The notes under the pieces were generated by a model that saw nothing but the letters and a program-made list of their open reading frames with translations, searched no databases and was not told the DNA's origin. A program made the translations under genes and the position numbers. This document shows positions 1 through 5,588 of a DNA stretch of 5,588 bases, piece by piece. The stretch's first letter is position 1. Each line of letters opens with the position of its first letter. This DNA comes from 2-01-FULL-45-10 sp964450115 (GTDB lineage Bacteria > Omnitrophota > Gorgyraeia > 2-01-FULL-45-10), in contig CAYVCD010000085.1 in the NCBI GenBank assembly GCA_964450115.1, forward strand, positions 1-5,588. The letters run 5' to 3'.

Positions 1-649
1 GCTCGCGCTTCGACATCTTTTCGAGAAGCCCTTTGATCCTCTCCTGCATCAGGAAATTGGAGAGGCCATCGACCGCAGAGATTATGCTCTCGTCCTCTAT
101 CAGGTTCATGAACTCGGTCGTCCCCTCTTCGCCTATGGGAGCGTTGAGGCTCGAGATCCCGGTCATCATCTTATGCAATAGCTTCACCCTCTTCATCGGA
201 AGGCGCATCTTCTTCGATATCTCGGCAAGTCTGGGCTTTCTCTTTAATGCGCTCGTAAGGTGTTCAGTCGTCTTCTTAAAACGTGACATCATCTCGGTAA
301 TGTAGACGGGGATCCTCACCGTCTTGCCCTGGTTCGCAATGGAGCGCGATATGTACTGACGTATCCACCATGCGGCGTACGTTGAGAACCTGTAGCCTCT
401 CTTGTGGTTGAACTTTTCAACCGCCTTCATGAGGCCCATATTCCCCTCTTCGATCAAGTCGAGTATCGACACACCAAGGCCGGAATAGCGCTTCGCTATA
501 TTTATGACGAGCCTTAAATTCGACTGTATCATCTTAGCCCGAGCCAGTTTATCGCCCCTCTTTATCTTCTTGGCAAGGTCCACCTCTTCTTCTGCCGTCA
601 GAAGAGCGATATTTTTTATGTCCTTTAAGTACGATCTTATTGGATCCAT
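1..649 (-). CDS. Sigma-70 family RNA polymerase sigma factor lacking region 1.1 (3' end cut by window edge)
   Basis: Directs core RNA polymerase to promoters. 216 residues are visible before the left edge; no stop is reached. Translation starts straight in region 1.2 (DPIRSYLKDI, then LLTAEEEVDLAKKI at 16-29). Region 2 follows at about 36-112: SNLRLVINIAKRY (43-55), core-binding DLIEEGNMGLMKAVEKF (64-80), and the promoter-melting and -10 reading part GYRFSTYAAWWIRQ (85-98) then RIPVY (112-116). Region 3 spans about 117-195 with the 3.2 finger around NAPIGEEG (169-176). Region 4 (-35 recognition) lies outside the window. Region 1.1 of housekeeping RpoD is absent, so this looks like a group 2 (RpoS-like) or reduced primary sigma; I cannot decide which, so no symbol is given. 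The start is set by an AGGA 5 nt upstream that overlaps the ppdK stop. It lies 8 bp after ppdK and is probably co-transcribed and translationally coupled to it. Confidence 0.93.
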   Translation of the reverse strand, partial: MDPIRSYLKDIKNIALLTAEEEVDLAKKIKRGDKLARAKMIQSNLRLVINIAKRYSGLGVSILDLIEEGNMGLMKAVEKFNHKRGYRFSTYAAWWIRQYISRSIANQGKTVRIPVYITEMMSRFKKTTEHLTSALKRKPRLAEISKKMRLPMKRVKLLHKMMTGISSLNAPIGEEGTTEFMNLIEDESIISAVDGLSNFLMQERIKGLLEKMSKRE

Positions 650-653
650 GGGA

Positions 654-660
654 ATCCTTA
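654..660 (-). promoter_or_regulatory. Ribosome-binding site of the sigma gene overlapping the ppdK stop codon
   Basis: On the minus strand the sequence reads TAAGGATTCCCATG: the TAA ends ppdK, its last A begins AGGA (658 to 655), and five bases separate this from the ATG at 649. The arrangement fixes the sigma start and suggests that ribosomes finishing ppdK reinitiate on the sigma gene. Coupling is inferred; the overlap is seen directly. Confidence 0.7.
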
Positions 661-3402
661 TTTTTTGCTTTCGATAGCCGCCTGTGCCGCCGCCAGACGC
701 GCGATCGGAACCCTGAATGGAGAACAGCTCACGTAGTTCATCCCCACCCTGTGGCAGAACTTAACGCTGTCCGGATCTCCGCCGTGCTCTCCGCATATGC
801 CGACCTTTAGGTCTTTGCGCACCTTCCGGCCGCGGTCTATACCTATCTTTATCAGCTCGCCTATTCCGTCCTGGTCTATCGTCTGGAACGGATCGGCGGG
901 CAGTATCTTCGAATTGATGTAGTCGGGTAGGAAACTTCCGATATCATCGCGGCTGAACCCGAATCCCATCTGCGTAAGGTCGTTGGTGCCGAACGAGAAA
1001 AATTCGGCAGTCTTTGCCATCTCGCCCGCCTGTAGAGCTGCGCGAGGTATCTCTATCATCGTCCCATACATGAAGTCCAGCTTCTTAAGCCCGAACTTCG
1101 CAAGGACCTCTTTATATACTTTATCCACAATCACCTTCTGGTGATCAAGCTCCGCTTTGGCGCAGGTCACCGGCACCATTATCTCAGGCTTTGCTTTCCC
1201 ACCGGCTTTTATGATCTCTGCGGCAGCTTCCAATATGGCCCTCACCTGCATCTCGGTGATCTCCGGATACGTGATACCTAAACGTACACCTCGATGCCCC
1301 AACATCGGATTATTCTCGGCAAGGATCTCAGCGCGCTTATGAAGCTCGCTCATATCTACGCCCAGTTCTTCGGCAAGAGCCTTCAGCTTATCTTCGCTAT
1401 GCGGCACGAACTCATGCAGAGGCGGGTCGAGCAATCTTATTGTGACAGGATAACCTTTCATCGCCTCAATGGTAGCCTTCATGTCGCTCTTAACGAACGG
1501 GAAGAGCTCGTCCAATGCGACGCGCCTCTCAGCAACCGTTTTAGACATGATCATCTTGCGTAAAAGGAATAGCGGCTTATCGCTGCCCTCTCCGTAGAAC
1601 ATATGCTCCGTCCTGAAGAGGCCTATTCCCTCGGCGCCGAACTTCAGCGCCTGGGCGGCATCTTTGGGAGTGTCGGCATTTGTTCGGACATTCATCGTTC
1701 GCATTTTATCCACGAGTTTCATAAGCTCGGTATAAGATTTATTCTCATCGATATTTATGTCGACTAAAGGAAGCTTGCCCTGATAGACAAGCCCCGTAGT
1801 CCCGTTCAAACATATCCAGTCGCCCTCTTTCACAACGGCGCCCTTCTTCGTTTTAAGAGACTTCTCGTCATCGCCGATCTCCATGTCGCTGCATCCGACG
1901 ATACAGCATTTGCCCCATCCGCGCGCAACTAGTGCGGCGTGAGAAGTCATGCCGCCTTTAGATGTAAGGATGGCCTGGGCTTTATGCATACCGTCAACGT
2001 CTTCAGGCGAAGTCTCTTCGCGGACCAATATTACTTTTTCTCCCCTGGCTGCCCACTCGACAGCGTCCTTGGACGTGAATACCGCTCTGCCGACCGCTCC
2101 GCCCGGACCTGCGGGTAGACCCTTGGCTATCGGAGGCGTAGCGCGCTCCGCCTTAGGATCTATCATGGGAAGCAATAATTCAACGAGCTGATTTGGCGCT
2201 ACTCGCATCACAGCCGTCTTGGCATCTATCAGTTTCTCTTTATACATATCTATCGCCATGCGGACCGCGGAGACGCCGTTACGTTTTCCGACGCGGCACT
2301 GCAGCATAAAGAGCGTGCCCTTTTCGATGGTGAACTCAATATCCTGCATGTCATGATAATGTTTCTCAAGTCTGAGCCTGATGCTATCGAGCTCTTTATA
2401 GAGTTTTGGCATTATCTTATTCAGCGTGTCGAGGGACCTGCTCTGATCGTTCTTTGAATAATCATTTATCGGTGACGGTGTACGTATGCCGGCCACGACG
2501 TCTTCGCCCTGGGCGTTGACTAAATATTCACCGTAAAACTGGTTCTCGCCATTTCCCGGGTTGCGGCTAAAAGCAACTCCTGTGGCGCAATCGTCGCCTC
2601 TATTTCCGAAGACCATCGACTGCACAGTGACTGCGGTGCCCCACTCGTCGGGAATCTTTTCGATGCGGCGATACTCTATGGCGCGCTTTCCGTTCCAGCT
2701 TGCGAATACGGCTCCGACGCTTCCCCACACCTGCTCATCGGCGTCATCGGGAAAAGGTTTTCCCAAAACATCTTTAACTGTCTTTTTAAAATCGGCTACA
2801 AGAGCTTTTAAATCCTTAGCCGTTAAATCGGTATCCGATTTGTATCCCTTTGAATGTTTGACCGCTTCCAATTTCTCGTCGAGGACCTTTCGTATACCCT
2901 TGCCTCCCTTAGGCTCAATGCCGGCGGCTTTCTCCATAACGACATCGGAATACATCATGATGAGGCGGCGGTAGGCGTCATACGCAAATCTTTCATTACC
3001 CGTCTGTTCGATAAGGCCCACTATCGTTTTCTCTGTCAAGCCCGCGTTCAATATGGTTTCCATCATACCGGGCATCGACTTGCGCGCGCCGCTTCTTATA
3101 GAGACAAGTAGAGGGTCTTTAGCATCACCAAATTTTTTGCCCATAAGCTTCTCTATCTTAATAAGCGCCGCATTTACCTGCGCTTTAAGCTCTTTAGGAT
3201 ATGATCTTCCGTTCTTATAATAGTAGACACATACATCTGTAGTTATCGTGAATCCCGGAGGTACCGGTAATTTTAATTTAGGATGACCTGCCATCTCCGC
3301 CAAATTAGCGCCCTTGCCTCCGAGAAGATTCTTCATCGATTCGTTTCCATCGGCCTTCCCACCGCCGAAGGAGTAAACGTACTTCTTAGCTTTACCACCC
3401 AT
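658..3402 (-). CDS. ppdK: Pyruvate, phosphate dikinase (PPDK)
   Basis: Cytosolic enzyme that reversibly converts pyruvate + ATP + Pi to PEP + AMP + PPi. The 914 residues cover all three domains. The N-terminal nucleotide-binding part (about 8-375) has NLLGGKGANLAEM (25-37), SIRSGARKSMPGMM (101-114) and the NAQGEDVVAGIRTP run (296-309). The swivelling phosphohistidine domain (about 430-540) has TSPEDVDGMH (464-473) and GGMTSHAALVAR, with catalytic His488 and Thr486, the position equivalent to the regulatory phospho-threonine. The C-terminal PEP/pyruvate barrel has GLFRTEHMF (594-602, Arg597), RLLDPPLHEF (656-665, Arg656), MIEIPR (Glu784), GTNDLTQ (Asn807) and GICGEHGG (catalytic Cys870). All key residues are intact. 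It is about 40 residues longer than the roughly 874-residue Clostridium symbiosum enzyme as I recall it, from a longer N-terminus and two internal stretches. The KKYVYSFGGGKADG-type N-terminus is common in bacterial PPDK and supports the ATG at 3402. The enzyme can run in either direction; the sequence does not tell which. Confidence 0.98.
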   Translation of the reverse strand: MGGKAKKYVYSFGGGKADGNESMKNLLGGKGANLAEMAGHPKLKLPVPPGFTITTDVCVYYYKNGRSYPKELKAQVNAALIKIEKLMGKKFGDAKDPLLVSIRSGARKSMPGMMETILNAGLTEKTIVGLIEQTGNERFAYDAYRRLIMMYSDVVMEKAAGIEPKGGKGIRKVLDEKLEAVKHSKGYKSDTDLTAKDLKALVADFKKTVKDVLGKPFPDDADEQVWGSVGAVFASWNGKRAIEYRRIEKIPDEWGTAVTVQSMVFGNRGDDCATGVAFSRNPGNGENQFYGEYLVNAQGEDVVAGIRTPSPINDYSKNDQSRSLDTLNKIMPKLYKELDSIRLRLEKHYHDMQDIEFTIEKGTLFMLQCRVGKRNGVSAVRMAIDMYKEKLIDAKTAVMRVAPNQLVELLLPMIDPKAERATPPIAKGLPAGPGGAVGRAVFTSKDAVEWAARGEKVILVREETSPEDVDGMHKAQAILTSKGGMTSHAALVARGWGKCCIVGCSDMEIGDDEKSLKTKKGAVVKEGDWICLNGTTGLVYQGKLPLVDINIDENKSYTELMKLVDKMRTMNVRTNADTPKDAAQALKFGAEGIGLFRTEHMFYGEGSDKPLFLLRKMIMSKTVAERRVALDELFPFVKSDMKATIEAMKGYPVTIRLLDPPLHEFVPHSEDKLKALAEELGVDMSELHKRAEILAENNPMLGHRGVRLGITYPEITEMQVRAILEAAAEIIKAGGKAKPEIMVPVTCAKAELDHQKVIVDKVYKEVLAKFGLKKLDFMYGTMIEIPRAALQAGEMAKTAEFFSFGTNDLTQMGFGFSRDDIGSFLPDYINSKILPADPFQTIDQDGIGELIKIGIDRGRKVRKDLKVGICGEHGGDPDSVKFCHRVGMNYVSCSPFRVPIARLAAAQAAIESKK

Positions 3403-3413
3403 CTTTACTGCCG

Positions 3414-3422
3414 CTCCCTTCC
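3414..3422 (-). promoter_or_regulatory. Ribosome-binding site of ppdK
   Basis: The minus strand carries the purine run GGAAGGGAG in the 25-bp gap after glyS, 11 nt before the ppdK ATG. The spacing is a little long, but this is the only Shine-Dalgarno-like sequence, and no other in-frame ATG is near that keeps the conserved N-terminus. Confidence 0.6.
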
Positions 3423-3427
3423 TTTTT

Positions 3428-4741
3428 TTAACTCTTTAACTTCTCTACCATATATTCTTTAATCCTGGCGACTTCGATCCTCTCCTGGACCATCGTGTCA
3501 CGGTCACGGACTGTGACCTTATTGTCGCTCAAACTATCGACATCTACGGTAATACAATAAGGCGTTCCTATTTCATCCTGCCTCCGATAGAGCCTACCTA
3601 TCGAAGCGGTATCATCGTACATTGCTTTAAAATTCTTCTTTAACTCCCAGGTTATATCTTTTGCCAGCTTCACTATATCGGGCCTGTTCCTCAATAGCGG
3701 GAGCACGGCGGCCTTGATCGGCGCAAGAGACTTGTGAATGGCGAGACTGACCCTCTTCTCGTCCTTCACCTTCTCCTCTTTATATGAATCTACCAGGAAC
3801 GCGAGGATCGAACGGTCTATCCCGCCCGAAGGCTCGATCACATAAGGTACATAGCGATCTTTCGTTTCATCGTCAAAAAACTCTAAATTCTGGCCGCTCA
3901 ACTTCATATGCTGTTTAAGATCGAAGTCTGTCCTGTTGGCTATACCCTCGAGCTCGGACCAGCCGAACGGGAACTGATACTCTATATCCGTGCATGCCTT
4001 GGCATAATGGGCCAGTTCCGTCTTCGCGTGTTCACGCTTATTCAGATTCTCTTTTTTGATCCCCAGTTTCAGGTACCAGTTAAATCTTTCATCCACCCAT
4101 TTATGGTACCAATCCTCATCCGTCCCCGGCTTTACGAAGAACTCTATCTCCATCTGCTCAAATTCTCTGGAACGGAAAGTGAAGTTGCCGGTGGTCACTT
4201 CATTGCGGAAGGACTTGCCGATCTGGGCGATGCCGAACGGGACACGTTTACGCATGGCGTTCACAACATTCGGAAAGTTGACAAATATGCCTTGAGCGGT
4301 CTCGGGCCTTAAGTATGTAAGGCTGCCGGACTCTTCAACAGGTCCGAGATGAGTTTTCAACATGAGATTGAACTGGCGCGCTTCTGTGATCTGGCCGCCG
4401 CATTCCGGGCACTTCTTATTTGAAGGGATATGCTCTATCTTGAAGCGCTTCTTGCAGGCCTTGCAATCAACTAAAGTATCCTCGAAGCTTGAAACGTGGC
4501 CGGAGGCCATCCATACGGAAGGATGCATCAGGATAGAGGCATCGAGACCCTCGACATCATCGCGTTCAAATACGTTCGAACGCCACCATGCCTCTTTAAG
4601 GTTCCTCTTAAGTTCAACTCCGAGCGGTCCATAGTCCCAGGTGCTTGCCAATCCGCCGTAGATCTCGCTCGACTGAAATATAAAGCCCCGCCTCTTACAA
4701 AGCGAGACTATCTTTTCCATTAGATCCGGTTGTGGTTGCAT
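3428..4741 (-). CDS. glyS: Glycyl-tRNA synthetase, alpha2 (archaeal/eukaryotic-type) class II enzyme
   Basis: Charges tRNA-Gly with glycine, releasing AMP and PPi; cytosolic homodimer. The 437-residue chain opens with MEKIVSLCKRRGFIFQSSEIYGG (split here: residues 8-17 and 18-30) and TWDYGPLGVELKRNL (34-48), the hallmark of one-chain GlyRS and unlike the GlyQ/GlyS two-subunit form. A zinc-ribbon-like insert has Cys93/Cys96 and Cys111/Cys114. RPETAQGIFVNF (145-156) and motif 2, GKSFRNE (175-181), follow; REFEQMEIEFF (192-202) is glycine-site sequence; motif 3 is EPSGGIDRSILAF (303-315). The anticodon-binding domain fills about 338-437 (APIKAAVLPL, then YDDTASIGRLYRRQDEIGTP and VTVRDRDTM). It is somewhat shorter than the roughly 500-residue Thermus enzyme but near the 450-460 of other bacterial alpha2 forms. 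The first ATG is chosen because AGGA lies 12 nt before it; Met8 would also keep the conserved start but has no good upstream site. The symbol is by function; some databases call this form glyQS or glyS. Confidence 0.97.
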   Translation of the reverse strand: MQPQPDLMEKIVSLCKRRGFIFQSSEIYGGLASTWDYGPLGVELKRNLKEAWWRSNVFERDDVEGLDASILMHPSVWMASGHVSSFEDTLVDCKACKKRFKIEHIPSNKKCPECGGQITEARQFNLMLKTHLGPVEESGSLTYLRPETAQGIFVNFPNVVNAMRKRVPFGIAQIGKSFRNEVTTGNFTFRSREFEQMEIEFFVKPGTDEDWYHKWVDERFNWYLKLGIKKENLNKREHAKTELAHYAKACTDIEYQFPFGWSELEGIANRTDFDLKQHMKLSGQNLEFFDDETKDRYVPYVIEPSGGIDRSILAFLVDSYKEEKVKDEKRVSLAIHKSLAPIKAAVLPLLRNRPDIVKLAKDITWELKKNFKAMYDDTASIGRLYRRQDEIGTPYCITVDVDSLSDNKVTVRDRDTMVQERIEVARIKEYMVEKLKS

Positions 4742-4752
4742 AATTATTGGTT

Positions 4753-4758
4753 ATCCTA
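4753..4758 (-). promoter_or_regulatory. Probable ribosome-binding site of glyS
   Basis: TAGGAT on the minus strand, with AGGA ending 12 nt before the ATG at 4741. Spacing is longer than ideal, so the site is only probable. The rest of the 36-bp gap between pcm and glyS is A/T-rich and shows no hairpin followed by a T run, which fits read-through from pcm. Confidence 0.45.
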
Positions 4759-4777
4759 ACATAAGGTCCGCTCAAAA

Positions 4778-5446
4778 TCAAGGCAAAATGCTCCAACCTT
4801 CTTTGCCGATGAGCGGGACGAAGGTGCAGGCGCAGATATCGCTTGTCCTGATGGTGGGCCCCACCCTCTCTACCAATGTCAATACCTGCCCGAAGCCGCC
4901 GCGGTCAATGGGTATGATGAGCCTACCGCCATCTTTCAGTTGCTTCACAAGACTATCGGGGATAGATGGAGCGCCGGCGGTCACTACGATGCCATCATAT
5001 GGCGCGAACTCACTCCATCCGAGCGTACCATCGCCCACTTTGATATGGATATTCCTGTAACCGAGCGAGCTTAATACTCCGGACGCCTTATCCGCAAGAG
5101 CCTTAAACCTCTCTACGGAATATACCTCCCCTGCTATCTCTGCCAGGATCGCCGCCTGATAACCGCTGCCGGTGCCGATCTCCAGGATCTTCTCTCCGCC
5201 CTTTAGATTAAGACACTCGGTCATCAAAGCTACCATGTACGGCTGAGATATCGTCTGATCTTCGCCTATCGGCAGAGGATAATCGTTGTAAGCGCTTTGC
5301 CTGAGATCTTCCGGCACAAACTCGTGCCTCGGCACTTTCCGGAAAGCTTTGAGGACGGTCTTATCGGATATATTTCGCGCCATGAGCTGTTCGGTGACCA
5401 TTGCGGCCTTCAGCTTATCGAGATCTATGGATATCGGGGTCTTCAT
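4778..5446 (-). CDS. pcm: Protein-L-isoaspartate O-methyltransferase
   Basis: Repairs age-damaged proteins by transferring a methyl group from S-adenosylmethionine to L-isoaspartyl residues. The 222 residues match the family length (about 205-235). Visible signatures: VPRHEFVPEDL (38-48), AYNDYPLPIG (52-61), the family motif QTISQPYMVALMTE (64-77), SAM-binding motif I ILEIGTGSGYQAA (87-99), the acidic Glu112 after the second strand (VYSVER) that should hold the ribose, GDG (138-140), YDGIVVTAGAP (150-160), GGRLIIPI (173-180) and the late VPLIGKEGW (210-218). No signal peptide, so cytosolic. The start overlaps the stop of the upstream glycosyltransferase by four bases (ATGA), with AGGA 10 nt upstream inside that gene, so it is probably translated by coupling. 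No surE or nlpD is next to it. Confidence 0.97.
   Translation of the reverse strand: MKTPISIDLDKLKAAMVTEQLMARNISDKTVLKAFRKVPRHEFVPEDLRQSAYNDYPLPIGEDQTISQPYMVALMTECLNLKGGEKILEIGTGSGYQAAILAEIAGEVYSVERFKALADKASGVLSSLGYRNIHIKVGDGTLGWSEFAPYDGIVVTAGAPSIPDSLVKQLKDGGRLIIPIDRGGFGQVLTLVERVGPTIRTSDICACTFVPLIGKEGWSILP
5443..5446 (-). other. ATGA stop/start overlap between the glycosyltransferase and pcm
   Basis: On the minus strand the pcm ATG (5446 to 5444) and the glycosyltransferase TGA (5445 to 5443) share bases. A four-base overlap of this kind usually means translational coupling and places both genes in the same transcript. An AGGA at 5460 to 5457 lies 10 nt before the pcm start. Confidence 0.85.
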
Positions 5447-5588
5447 CTACCCGCCATCCTGATAAGGAAAGAGAGAAATCTTATCGTATCGAATATCGGC
5501 TTTATCTTGCTCGTCTCGTCCTGATAGACGGTCTTGACAGGGACCGACTCTATCTTAAATCCGCGCTTCGCCGCTTTAATAAGGATCT
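5443..5588 (-). CDS. C-terminal tail of a family 2 (polyprenol-phosphate sugar transferase-like) glycosyltransferase, partial
   Basis: Only the last 47 residues are in the window; the gene enters from the right edge and ends at the TGA overlapping pcm. The tail reads ILIKAAKRGFKIESVPVKTV, then YQDETSKIKPIFDTIRFLSL and FIRMAGR. The pattern of LI-x-A-x(3)-G-F-x-IE-x-VPV-x-T-x-Y-x-x-E-x-S-KI-x-P-x-x-DT-x-RF is typical of the end of GT-A fold family 2 enzymes related to dolichol/undecaprenyl-phosphate mannosyl- or glucosyltransferases, which move a sugar from a nucleotide donor to a lipid carrier at the membrane. The catalytic DxD part is outside the window, so donor and acceptor cannot be read. 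The product call rests on this tail alone. Confidence 0.78.
   Translation of the reverse strand, partial: ILIKAAKRGFKIESVPVKTVYQDETSKIKPIFDTIRFLSFLIRMAGR

Noticed and set aside
1..649. Sigma gene as broken or truncated because it lacks region 4.
   Set aside because: The reading frame is open up to the window edge, so region 4 is simply outside the view; there is no evidence of a frameshift.
2561..2974. A 137-codon open frame on the plus strand inside ppdK, and similar plus-strand frames at 33-305, 1157-1342, 1294-1563, 1949-2191 and 2854-3111.
   Set aside because: All lie antisense to strongly conserved coding sequence, resemble no protein family I know, and are expected by-products of codon bias on the other strand.
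3403..3430. A T-run on the plus strand (3423-3429) as a terminator after glyS.
   Set aside because: On the transcribed minus strand it reads as an A run that includes the glyS stop region and leads into the ppdK Shine-Dalgarno; there is no preceding hairpin.
4409..4463. The two CxxC pairs in GlyRS (Cys93/96 and Cys111/114) as a novel inserted zinc finger.
   Set aside because: Paired CxxC motifs at this position are a known feature of many alpha2 glycyl-tRNA synthetases, so this is ordinary family structure.
3908..4723. Plus-strand frames opposite glyS (134 codons at 3908-4312, and others at 4056-4295, 4362-4634, 4496-4723).
   Set aside because: They are antisense shadows of the conserved GlyRS catalytic core; they overlap one another and have no recognisable domain.
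4742..4777. A promoter for glyS within the A/T-rich 36-bp gap.
   Set aside because: No paired -35/-10 elements with reasonable spacing fit, and any start site would fall nearly on the ATG. The gap is better explained as an intra-operon spacer with a ribosome-binding site.
4788..5524. Plus-strand frames opposite pcm and the glycosyltransferase end (4788-5060 and 5297-5524).
   Set aside because: Antisense to a clear methyltransferase with all motifs intact; no independent support.

Overview
The window is a gene-dense stretch of a bacterial chromosome in which every supportable gene lies on the minus strand. In transcription order (right to left) these are: the C-terminal tail of a family 2 glycosyltransferase (cut by the right edge), pcm (protein-L-isoaspartate O-methyltransferase), a one-chain glycyl-tRNA synthetase of the archaeal/eukaryotic type, ppdK (pyruvate, phosphate dikinase), and a sigma-70 family RNA polymerase sigma factor cut by the left edge before its region 4.

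The genes are packed as one probable operon. The glycosyltransferase stop and the pcm start share an ATGA. The later gaps are 36 bp (pcm to glyS), 25 bp (glyS to ppdK) and 8 bp (ppdK to sigma). No gap holds a visible terminator, and no stretch above 40 bp lacks a gene. Ribosome-binding sequences precede each start; the one for the sigma gene overlaps the ppdK stop codon.

Organism: certainly bacterial (sigma-70, PPDK). Base composition is moderate, and ATA (Ile) and AGG/AGA (Arg) codons are used freely. The alpha2 GlyRS, the PPDK, the style of glycosyltransferase tail and the sigma sequence together suggest an uncultivated PVC-type lineage such as Omnitrophota. This is an inference without a database search and should be held loosely.

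Functionally the genes touch protein repair (Pcm), tRNA charging (GlyRS), PEP/pyruvate and PPi/AMP metabolism (PPDK) and transcription initiation (sigma). GlyRS releases AMP and PPi, which PPDK consumes in its ATP-forming direction. Pcm lying near an alternative-looking sigma factor recalls the surE-pcm-nlpD-rpoS cluster of proteobacteria. Both links are suggestive only. I see no mobile element, CRISPR array, RNA gene or clearly novel system here; the most interesting points are the sigma factor without region 1.1 and its operon partners.
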